A DNA stretch of 64,000 bases from Rikenellaceae bacterium. Its GTDB lineage: Bacteria; Bacteroidota; Bacteroidia; Bacteroidales; Rikenellaceae. Positions 56,207-64,000 of this stretch are shown in pieces; position 1 is the first letter of the stretch, and each line of letters starts with the position of its first letter. The position numbers were made by a program, and so were the translations under genes. The stretch covers positions 1 to 64,000 of the forward strand of contig SUZO01000002.1 in assembly GCA_015059805.1 (NCBI GenBank). The letters are read 5' to 3'. Below the pieces are notes generated by a model, which was not told where the DNA came from, searched no databases, and worked only from the letters and a program-made list of their open reading frames with translations.

Positions 56207-58552
56207 ATGAGCGCTATAATATCACAGCTACTATTTCGCATAAAAGAACCTCTGCTTATATCAGTATTGTCTCTTCTACTTGCCTATGCTATTTTCCGCT
56301 TCCGCAAGAGCATTTGGTCATTTATCAAGTATGCGGTAGGTCCTCTTTATAACTTTATAAACAAAAATATTGAGCGCAACCTATTTGTATTTGCCGCCTC
56401 GATATGTCTTATAAGTTCTACAATAATCTATTTTGGTTACGATTCTGACACAAATGTCCACCTGGCATACCGAATCTTTGAGTCTCTAAAAACAGCTTTG
56501 AGTATGTTCTTTGCCAAGCTGGAATTCCCAGAGGGTGTTGATGATATAAAGAGCAACGGATGGTATGTGAGTCTTGTTATTGTGACATATATCTGCACAA
56601 TGGTTATCACAATCAAGCTGTTGCTTAAATTTGTCTTCTTCAGGTTTACATCTTGGGTTTCGCTCAAGTGGAACAAGCGTCATCTATCATCAAAGACAAT
56701 AAATATCTTCTGGGGTGTTAACGAGGCGTCATATATGCTCGCTTCAAATATTAAAGAAATCAACTCTCAAGAGTCAAATAAGCAGCAGACTGAGCAGATT
56801 ATCTTTGTCCACACCAACGACATACGCGACAACGACAACCAGGAGACAATCGGCGCGGGTCGCATCTTTGACCTTATGTCTCTGCGTCGCAAGGATATAG
56901 AGCGATTAGAGAATCTTGGTGCATTAGTGGCAAATTGCCACGTAGATTTGGCACATATAGATGTTAAAAAGCCTTGTAAGGAGAGCATCTTTACACTGTT
57001 GGAGCTTGAGGATATTAAACAGATTATCTCGCGGGGCAACAAAATAAGGATATTCTTCCTCTCTGAAAGTGAGGAGAAGAACATTCTGCAGGCGATAAAT
57101 ATTATGAAGGACAGCTTCATCTGCTCTCTAAAGGATAAACTTCACATCTACATTCACGCCCGCAGACAGTCCAAGAACGACATCTACAACCACCACTCGC
57201 TATACTCCGCTTCACAAATCAAGGTGTCGGTTGTAGACTCCTCATTCCTCTCTGTTGCGCATCTAAAGCAGGAGGTCAAGTATCACCCAGTAAGCGTTGT
57301 AGATATTGACACTGACACTGCTACTGTTAACCGTCCATTTAACTCAATGGTCATCGGCTTTGGTGAGACGGGCATAGAGGCGTTTAAATTTATGTATGAG
57401 TTTGGCAGTTTCGTAACCAAAACTGGTACAAAGACACCATTCTCTTGCATAGCTATAGACACAAAGATGGAGCAGATTAAGGGTGCTGTGCGCACACAAA
57501 TGCCAGCCATAGGTAGTGACGAGCTTCAGCTTTGCAACCTTGATATCCACTCAAAGGAGTTCTGGGATAAGTTAACGGAGACAATCAAGAGTCTCAACTA
57601 CATATTTATCACTATCAACGACGATGCGCAGGCTCTCTCATTAGCTATAAATATATATAAGTATGCTTTGAAGCTGCGCGAGGGTAAATTAAAGAACTTC
57701 AAGATTTTTGTCCGCGCCCATACCTCTGACAGCGCCCTCCATATGAAAGATGTGGAACAGAAGGTAAATAACGCCGCAATGACAGACAGCAAAGTGGAAC
57801 AGGATGAACAGTGCATTGTCGTCTTCGGCACGCCAGAGGATATATACACCTACGACCTTATTATCAACGAGACTATTCTGCTCGATGCAAAGCTCTACCA
57901 CTACAACTACGCAATAGCTGCTACAGAGGCCGCAATAGCTGCTGCAGAGAAGGCAAAGGCAGAGGTTGCTGAGGCTACTGAAGAGGCAAAGGCGCGTGCC
58001 GAAGCAGTGGCTACTGCAGCGCAAGCCGAGGCGGAGCAAATGCAAGCCGAGTTGGAGGCTGCTATTAATGCCAATGGTGGTGATACAGAAAAGACGAAAG
58101 ATATATACTGGAACCAATGTTTTGGTCCTAAAGAGGGAGTGCAACTTTGTACAGCCAAAATCAACGAAATTAGCTTTAAGGTTGAGCAGAATATTTCAAA
58201 CGATCTACATATAGGCACCAAGATGGCTCTGTTAGGCATTGTAAATGCAGATGGTATTGGTCAGTATTCCGATATTATTGCTTCTCGCGAGGCGAAAACG
58301 GTATACAAAACCGATACACTTGCCTCTACGCGCCTGCTCAATGTATCAAAGTGCGAACACGAGAGGTGGAACTCCGCAACAAGGCTAATGGGTTTTGTAA
58401 GGGAAAATGAGAAAAATTTCATAACATACACTCACAAGAGCCTATGTTCGTGGTCACAGATTGCTGATGAAGCTACCCAAGCATACGACTGCATAGTTGT
58501 TGAGGTTAGCATAGACCTATTTAAGAAGAAATTACAAACTACAAAAAAGTAA
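56207..58552 (+). CDS. Membrane protein with tandem Rossmann/RCK-like domains, Ala/Glu-rich coiled coil and C-terminal RyR-like domain
   Basis: About four N-terminal hydrophobic segments; first Rossmann-like NIFWGVNEASYMLASNI; second MVIGFGETGIEAFKFMYEFG; coil AATEAAIAAAEKAKAEVAEATEEAKARAEAVATAAQAEAEQMQAELEAA; C-term CEHERWNSATRLMGFV...THKSLCSWSQIADEATQAYDCIVVEVSIDLFKK. Confidence 0.72.
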   Translation: MSAIISQLLFRIKEPLLISVLSLLLAYAIFRFRKSIWSFIKYAVGPLYNFINKNIERNLFVFAASICLISSTIIYFGYDSDTNVHLAYRIFESLKTALSMFFAKLEFPEGVDDIKSNGWYVSLVIVTYICTMVITIKLLLKFVFFRFTSWVSLKWNKRHLSSKTINIFWGVNEASYMLASNIKEINSQESNKQQTEQIIFVHTNDIRDNDNQETIGAGRIFDLMSLRRKDIERLENLGALVANCHVDLAHIDVKKPCKESIFTLLELEDIKQIISRGNKIRIFFLSESEEKNILQAINIMKDSFICSLKDKLHIYIHARRQSKNDIYNHHSLYSASQIKVSVVDSSFLSVAHLKQEVKYHPVSVVDIDTDTATVNRPFNSMVIGFGETGIEAFKFMYEFGSFVTKTGTKTPFSCIAIDTKMEQIKGAVRTQMPAIGSDELQLCNLDIHSKEFWDKLTETIKSLNYIFITINDDAQALSLAINIYKYALKLREGKLKNFKIFVRAHTSDSALHMKDVEQKVNNAAMTDSKVEQDEQCIVVFGTPEDIYTYDLIINETILLDAKLYHYNYAIAATEAAIAAAEKAKAEVAEATEEAKARAEAVATAAQAEAEQMQAELEAAINANGGDTEKTKDIYWNQCFGPKEGVQLCTAKINEISFKVEQNISNDLHIGTKMALLGIVNADGIGQYSDIIASREAKTVYKTDTLASTRLLNVSKCEHERWNSATRLMGFVRENEKNFITYTHKSLCSWSQIADEATQAYDCIVVEVSIDLFKKKLQTTKK

Positions 58553-58555
58553 AAT

Positions 58556-58840
58556 ATGAGTACCTACACACCAAAACCAGCAGATTTATCGGATGTTAAT
58601 CTGCCCGCAGAGTTAGAGCCGCTGATTGAACAGATGGCAAAGAATGTTCACGATGTATGGGCCCAGAGCCGCATAAATGATGGTTGGACATACGGCCCAG
58701 AGCGCAACGACGAGAAGAAGCACCACCCTTGCCTTGTTGAGTACGAGGAGCTACCAGATAGCGAGCGCGCCTACGACCGCGACACGGCAATAGGCACGCT
58801 GAAGCTGATTCTAAAGTTAGGATTCAAGATTGAGAAGTAG
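58556..58840 (+). CDS. Stand-alone RyR (ryanodine receptor repeat) domain protein
   Basis: LIEQMAKNVHDVWAQSRINDGWTYGPERNDEKKHHPCLVEYEELPDSERAYDRDTAIGTLKLILKLGFKIEK matches the RyR domain pattern (HxxWxxxxxxxGWxYGxxRnxxxKxHPxLxxYxxLxxxExxYDR). Confidence 0.92.
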   Translation: MSTYTPKPADLSDVNLPAELEPLIEQMAKNVHDVWAQSRINDGWTYGPERNDEKKHHPCLVEYEELPDSERAYDRDTAIGTLKLILKLGFKIEK

Positions 58841-58867
58841 CAACAAAGGCAGACAAAATATCAAACA

Positions 58868-58897
58868 AAAATAAGCACCTCATTGGTGCTTATTTTG
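58868..58897. terminator. Convergent terminator
   Basis: aaaataagcacc-tcatt-ggtgcttatttt. Confidence 0.85.
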
Positions 58898-59686
58898 CTA
58901 CATATGCTCTGCGACCCAGTTTGTCAGCTCCACAAACTGCGCTACTGATAGTTGTTCTGCGCGAGTGGTAAAGAGAGGATGCTCTGCCCCACCGAAATTT
59001 CCAAAGACCGCCTTAAGAGAGTTTCTAAGCATCTTGCGGCGTTGTCCGAAGGATGCTTTAACGACCTTTACAAACAGAGTCTCGTCACAATCCAACTTGG
59101 TGGTGTTATTACGGCGAAGGCGTATAACGGCACTCTTGACCTTTGGCGGTGGGTTAAAGACCTTCTCCGAGACTGTAAAGAGGTATTCAATATCGTACCA
59201 CGCCTGCAGCAGAACGCTCAATATTCCATACTCGCGTGAACCTGGAGGCTCGGCAATGCGCACAGCTACCTCCTTCTGAATCATTCCCACGCACTGGGGA
59301 ACAAGGTCGCGGTTCTCTATAATCTTAAAGAATATCTGCGAAGAGATATTATACGGGAAGTTTCCAATCACGCGCACACCCTGAGGGAACATCTCCCTTA
59401 GATTCATCTTCAGAAAGTCGCCCTCAATAAGGCGAGGGGCAAAATCTGGATAGTGGGCATTGAGATACTCAACGCTCTCGGAGTCGATTTCGGCGCCGAA
59501 AGTTATAATATCTGCACGTTGCAAAAGGTACTGGGTCAGCACGCCCATCCCGCAACCCACCTCAAGGGTTGCCTGAGGCTCTGCATCGGTGCGCTCGGTG
59601 AGCGAGTTGCAGATCTTCTGGGCAATATTGAGGTCGGTCAGAAAGTGCTGACCTAAAGCCTTCTTTGCGCGTACTTCTGATGCCAT
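58898..59686 (-). CDS. rsmA: 16S rRNA (adenine(1518)-N(6)/adenine(1519)-N(6))-dimethyltransferase
   Basis: KKALGQHFLTDLNIAQKI; LEVGCGMGVLTQYLLQ; VIGNFPYNISSQIFFKII. Confidence 0.96.
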   Translation of the reverse strand: MASEVRAKKALGQHFLTDLNIAQKICNSLTERTDAEPQATLEVGCGMGVLTQYLLQRADIITFGAEIDSESVEYLNAHYPDFAPRLIEGDFLKMNLREMFPQGVRVIGNFPYNISSQIFFKIIENRDLVPQCVGMIQKEVAVRIAEPPGSREYGILSVLLQAWYDIEYLFTVSEKVFNPPPKVKSAVIRLRRNNTTKLDCDETLFVKVVKASFGQRRKMLRNSLKAVFGNFGGAEHPLFTTRAEQLSVAQFVELTNWVAEHM

Positions 59687-59692
59687 AATGGG

Positions 59693-60172
59693 CTACAAGA
59701 AGCGATGAGAGTTATCCTCAACAGCGGCACTACGGGTAGCAGATGCCTTAACATCCGCAGGGATTGTCTTCTTCTCGTACACCGAGATGTCGTCTGTAAG
59801 GTCTACATTGGTAAGGGTCAGCTGACCTGCCATATTGATTGAGGCGTTATAGCCATTAACTGCGCCCCAGCTCTTACCGTCTGAATACTTGCCAGTGATA
59901 ACGCTATCGGAGATAAGGTAAGTTCCGCTATAGTGCTTATAATAGAGTGGAGAGGTCAAATCCTTCTGGTAGAGGTCAAAAGTACTGTCGCTCTTAAACT
60001 CTATATATACGTCAATTATCTCAGCAGTATCATCTGTAAGCAGTGGGCTCTTTGTAAGGTGCCACTCGCCGATAACGCCATTGATAAGTGGATTCTCTTT
60101 ACTTTTGCCAAAGCAGCCTACCATTGTAACAACGCTCAACAGTAGTGCGGCTGCCATTAAAATCTTCTTCAT
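59693..60172 (-). CDS. Lipocalin-like lipoprotein
   Basis: Lipobox MKKILMAAALLLSVVTMVGCFGKSKE; GVIGEWHLTKSPLL...YIEFKSDSTFDLYQ...YSGTYLISDSVITGKYSDG. Confidence 0.7.
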   Translation of the reverse strand: MKKILMAAALLLSVVTMVGCFGKSKENPLINGVIGEWHLTKSPLLTDDTAEIIDVYIEFKSDSTFDLYQKDLTSPLYYKHYSGTYLISDSVITGKYSDGKSWGAVNGYNASINMAGQLTLTNVDLTDDISVYEKKTIPADVKASATRSAAVEDNSHRFL

Positions 60173-60208
60173 ATCTAAATCTAAAATCTATTCAACACCT
60201 ATTTGATA

Positions 60209-62266
60209 CTACAACCAACCGCCATTAGTTGCAAATGAGCGAGAGAGGATAGCCACCTTACAAGATACAAGCATACCTCCAGTAGCCTCGTTACTTCCCA
60301 CAGCATTGCCACCAGCGATAAATGTAATGGTAGCGATTGCAGAGCCAGGCTTTGTACACTTAAGCTGCAACTTACCAGTCTTTGAGATAACAATATCACC
60401 CTCAACGCCGAGCTTTGACCTATCAGCCTGTGACATAGCAACAGAGATTGTTGAATAACCATCCTTGTCGGTCATACTTGTAGGGTTACCTCCAATAACA
60501 TCGCTCAGATCTATAGTAACTCTATTGCCAGTGCGAACAGTAACGCAAGGGATACCCTCAACATTCATCAGAGTCTTAAAGGCGTCGATATATCCAACAC
60601 CCATCTTACCCTTGAAGGTAGAGAGCTGGGCAGTGACGACACTACTGCCATTAGCAGAGTGCTTAGTGCCAGTACAGTACTGGTCAATGCTGTGTGTTGA
60701 GCGGGCCAAGATGTCGCGCAGCTCAAGAGAGGTGAGCTTCTTGCCTAACTGCAATGAGTGAGAGATTGCCAAAGCGGCGATACCAGATACATGAGGACAC
60801 GCCATAGATGTACCCTGCATATATCCGTAGTTTGCACCGTCAGTATATCGTGTAGAGTACACGCTTGAGTTATTCTCACCAGTATAGTCGGTATAATACT
60901 TCTGCAGATAGTCACCACCTGGTGCAGCAAGAGTAGAGCCAGGACCGTAGTTGGTGTAGTAAGCAGGAGTGTAGTCGCAACTCATAGCTGTTACACAGAT
61001 GTAGTCACGATATGCACCTGGATAGCTTGGATAGTCAAACTTATCATTACCAGCCGCAAAGATTGGAAGACCACCATCAAGGACTTCGCCACCGCCATAC
61101 TTAACAAAGTAATCCAGACCCTTTCTTACAAGGTTATTCTGTGGGGTGAAGTAGCTATCGGCAGTATATCTTCCAGGATAGCCCCAGCTACAGTTTGCAA
61201 TAGCAGCGCCATTGTCAGCAGCATACTGGAATGCACGCGCAGCACCAGTATCTGTTCCTGTTGGCCATGTATTGAATAGTGGATCGGTCTTTGGAATCTC
61301 ATGGAAGGTCTGGCAAGACATCAGACGCACACCGTCACCCTTACCAGTACCACCAGCAACACCACAACCGCCAATGCCGTTGTTGTTCACCGCAGCGATA
61401 GTGCCACCTACGTGGGTACCGTGGTCAGACTCATTCTCAGTAAGGGTTGTTGAGCCATCATACTGGAACTTTACAAAGTTTACACCATGAATATCATCAA
61501 CATATCCATTGCCGTCATCATCCTTACCTGCAACACCATTCTTCTCAGCCTCGTTTACCCACATATTGGCAGCAAGGTCTGGGTGTGTAGGCTTAACCAC
61601 ATTATCCACAACAGCTACAATAATGCGCTTGTCGCCCGCAGTAATATCCCACGCCTCACCAACGTTGATATCTGCACCCTTCTTAACACCAGAAAAGACA
61701 TTTGTATCACCTATATTTATATAGTGCCACTGCTTGTCAAGGTCAGGGTCATTAAATGCAGGATAAAGTTTACTTGCTCGTGTTGCAGAGCCAGAAGATG
61801 GTTGAGCTGCTACACTTGGCACCTCTGCACCACCAATACTCTCAATCTGAGAGTTGAGCTGAACAACAGAGACCTCATCTACAGAGGCAAACATCGCTGC
61901 TGCATTGTCAAGGTTCACCTTGCTGTCAAAGTAGACAACATACCAGCAGTGCATGCCCTCACTGCGCAGACGCTCCTCGTAGCGGTTAGAGATAAATACA
62001 CGCTCCATGCGGCTACCACCCACCTTGTCTAAGATAGCATCAAAAGATGCAATGCCAGAACGGGTAGACTCTGAGCGCGAAACACCCGCCTCTACACGAG
62101 TTACAGCCTCATCATCAAAACAAATAATCAGGCTTCCCACAGCATTATTATCCGACATGCGAATAATCTTTGCAGCATGCTGTTGCTCCACCGAAACACT
62201 CTCAACATAGTCCTTTGTACAACTCAGCGTGAGAGCAAGTGTGAGCATTAAAAACAATTTTTTCAT
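60209..62266 (-). CDS. S8 (subtilisin-like) serine peptidase lipoprotein
   Basis: RIIVAVVDNVVKPTHPDL (Asp), SDHGTHVGGTIAAVNNN (His), YMQGTSMACPHVSGIAAL (Ser); MKKLFLMLTLALTLSCTKD lipobox. Confidence 0.95.
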   Translation of the reverse strand: MKKLFLMLTLALTLSCTKDYVESVSVEQQHAAKIIRMSDNNAVGSLIICFDDEAVTRVEAGVSRSESTRSGIASFDAILDKVGGSRMERVFISNRYEERLRSEGMHCWYVVYFDSKVNLDNAAAMFASVDEVSVVQLNSQIESIGGAEVPSVAAQPSSGSATRASKLYPAFNDPDLDKQWHYINIGDTNVFSGVKKGADINVGEAWDITAGDKRIIVAVVDNVVKPTHPDLAANMWVNEAEKNGVAGKDDDGNGYVDDIHGVNFVKFQYDGSTTLTENESDHGTHVGGTIAAVNNNGIGGCGVAGGTGKGDGVRLMSCQTFHEIPKTDPLFNTWPTGTDTGAARAFQYAADNGAAIANCSWGYPGRYTADSYFTPQNNLVRKGLDYFVKYGGGEVLDGGLPIFAAGNDKFDYPSYPGAYRDYICVTAMSCDYTPAYYTNYGPGSTLAAPGGDYLQKYYTDYTGENNSSVYSTRYTDGANYGYMQGTSMACPHVSGIAALAISHSLQLGKKLTSLELRDILARSTHSIDQYCTGTKHSANGSSVVTAQLSTFKGKMGVGYIDAFKTLMNVEGIPCVTVRTGNRVTIDLSDVIGGNPTSMTDKDGYSTISVAMSQADRSKLGVEGDIVISKTGKLQLKCTKPGSAIATITFIAGGNAVGSNEATGGMLVSCKVAILSRSFATNGGWL

Positions 62267-62489
62267 AAGTATCTATTTTTAGTCAATATTCCGCCGTAAA
62301 GTTAATAAAGATTTTACAAACCGCAAAATTTGGCACTCTCAACATTTATCACTATCTTTGCAGCGCAAATGTGGAGAGATTTGGACTGCTTGCAACCACA
62401 ATAAAAAATCGCTAAACCAGCAATTCTTTATTTTACAGCCAGCTCCCCATGTTTTTTGTGTTGAATTAACAGAGAAAAGTATAAAAACT

Positions 62490-63737
62490 ATGGGATTTTT
62501 GTTTACATCCGAGTCTGTGTCCGAGGGACATCCGGATAAAGTTTCAGATCAGATTTCAGACGCCATTCTTGACGAGTTTCTTCGTCGTGACCCAGAGTCT
62601 AAGGTCGCTTGTGAGACCCTCTGCACTACAGGTCTTGTTGTGGTGGCTGGCGAGGTGCGTTCAGAGGCTTATGTAGATATTCAGCAGACCGCTCGCCGCG
62701 TTATTGACCGCATAGGTTACAACCGCAGCGAGTATCAGTTTGATGCCGCTTCGTGCGGTATTCTGTCAGCTATCCACGAGCAGAGTTCAGATATTAACCA
62801 GGGTGTTGTTCGCTCAACAGAGGAGGAGCAAGGTGCTGGTGACCAGGGCATTATGTTCGGCTACGCAACACGCGAGAGCCGCGAGCTTATGCCTGCAACG
62901 CTTATTCTGTCGCATGTAATCCTTAAGGAGCTTGCCGATATTCGCCGCGAGGGCAAGGTGATGACCTACCTACGCCCAGATGCAAAGAGCCAGGTTACTA
63001 TTGAGTACGATGATAACCGCCACCCACAGCGTGTGCACACTATCGTTGTCTCTACACAGCACGACGAGGATGTAGACGCTCCGCAGATTAAGGAGGATGT
63101 TCGCACAATCCTTATCCCACGCGTGAAGGCTCGCCTTGAGAGGGCAAATGATGAGCTTGCAACACTTATTGGTGACGACTATATCCTGCACGTAAACCCA
63201 ACAGGTAAGTTCGTTATCGGCGGTCCTCACGGAGATACAGGTCTTACCGGTCGCAAGATTATCGTAGATACCTACGGAGGTCGTGGCGCACACGGTGGTG
63301 GCGCATTCTCAGGCAAGGACTCCTCTAAGGTAGACCGCAGTGCTGCATACGCCGCTCGCCATATCGCAAAGAATATGGTCGCTGCAGGTGTTGCTGACGA
63401 GGTACTTGTACAGCTGAGCTACGCTATCGGTATTGCCGAGCCCCTCTCAGTATATGTAGACACCTACGGCACTAACCACCTGTCAATCAGCGAGGGAGAG
63501 ATTGCCCTCCGCATCGCAAAACTCTTTGACCTGCGCCCAGCAAGCATCGTGCGCCGCTATGGACTTAAGAATCCGATTTTTGAGGCTACAGCATCATACG
63601 GACACTTCGGCAACCGCCCTTACACTAAGGAGGTTACAGTATTTGAGAATGGTGTAGAGGTTACCCGCGAGGTTGAGTTCTTCGGCTGGGAGAAACTCGA
63701 TGCTGTTGATACTATCAAAGCTGAGTTTGGACTTTAA
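62490..63737 (+). CDS. metK: S-adenosylmethionine synthetase
   Basis: MGFLFTSESVSEGHPDKVSDQISDAILDEFL; GDQGIMFGYA; GGPHGDTGLTGRKIIVDTYGG; GGGAFSGKDSSKVDRSAAY. Track start 62358 is an upstream extension. Confidence 0.97.
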   Translation: MGFLFTSESVSEGHPDKVSDQISDAILDEFLRRDPESKVACETLCTTGLVVVAGEVRSEAYVDIQQTARRVIDRIGYNRSEYQFDAASCGILSAIHEQSSDINQGVVRSTEEEQGAGDQGIMFGYATRESRELMPATLILSHVILKELADIRREGKVMTYLRPDAKSQVTIEYDDNRHPQRVHTIVVSTQHDEDVDAPQIKEDVRTILIPRVKARLERANDELATLIGDDYILHVNPTGKFVIGGPHGDTGLTGRKIIVDTYGGRGAHGGGAFSGKDSSKVDRSAAYAARHIAKNMVAAGVADEVLVQLSYAIGIAEPLSVYVDTYGTNHLSISEGEIALRIAKLFDLRPASIVRRYGLKNPIFEATASYGHFGNRPYTKEVTVFENGVEVTREVEFFGWEKLDAVDTIKAEFGL

Positions 63738-63748
63738 TTCACACTCAC

Positions 63749-63798
63749 CTACAACATTAGTAGCGGTCACTTCAGTTTTTGTGGCCGCTACTAATATT
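63749..63798 (+). terminator. metK terminator
   Basis: attagtagcggtcac-ttcagttttt-gtggccgctactaat, then T-rich. Confidence 0.8.
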
Positions 63799-63892
63799 TT
63801 AACCAGTAGACCCACAACAGATAAACCCCTGCTAAAGGTGAGTAATGCGCAAAGAGTTTTTCTGCGCTGGAGCATTGCTCCATTGCCGCAAC

Positions 63893-63925
63893 AAAAAAAG
63901 CACCTCTTTTCAGAGATGCTTTTGA
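63893..63925. terminator. Terminator-like hairpin
   Basis: aaaaaaagcacctctt-ttc-agagatgctttt. Confidence 0.6.
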
Positions 63926-64000
63926 GTTCTGAAGCGGATTCGAATATCAAGCCACAAGGCTTGTTATCACCGAGGGAGTGCCGCTGTCGCCGTCAGGCGG

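Noticed and set aside
61487-62032. 181-aa plus-strand ORF
   Set aside because: Antisense to the S8 peptidase; composition typical of shadow ORFs.
62358-62489. N-terminal extension of metK
   Set aside because: Canonical MGFLFTSESVSEGHPDKVSDQ start at 62490; a TATCTTTG promoter-like box lies inside the extension.
63926-64000. Possible tRNA or start of another RNA gene at the right edge (gaagcggattcgaatatc...)
   Set aside because: GGATTCGAA resembles a T-loop but no full cloverleaf could be assembled before the window ends.

Overview
64 kb window of a Bacteroidales-like chromosome. Lineage is inferred from SusC/RagA with an FecR/ECF sigma pair, Mfa/Fim-type fimbriae, TAnnTTTG promoter boxes and DUF3127; genus is not assigned. 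Most of it is conserved housekeeping: rnc, fabF, acpP, pepE, yraN, gcvP, slyD-like, ndk, rplS, dapF, dxs, rsmA/ksgA, metK, a BamA/TamA-like protein and four tRNAs. Accessory segments include: (i) a truncated SusC-like TonB receptor with STN domain, an FecR anti-sigma factor and a divergent ECF sigma gene; (ii) a six-gene Mfa/Fim-type fimbrial operon (29.2-38.4 kb) with lectin-like subunits; (iii) a tight four-gene operon (38.7-44.6 kb) joining planctomycete-style PPC/TIG, DUF1501 and DUF1549/DUF1553 proteins to a chorismatase/Rid-like protein; (iv) an ISL3/ISAon1-type IS with 30-bp perfect TIRs next to tRNA-Leu; (v) a two-gene TM / tandem Rossmann (RCK-like) / RyR-domain module (56.2-58.8 kb) between tRNA-Glu and rsmA; (vi) a ParDE toxin-antitoxin pair with a 19-nt palindrome over its promoter; (vii) several unexplained palindromic intergenic elements (10.37-10.56, 21.97-23.29 and 45.4-45.6 kb). 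Best candidates for undescribed systems are the RyR/RCK module and the PPC-DUF1501-DUF1549-chorismatase operon. All calls were made by eye from sequence and the ORF track; no database search was run.
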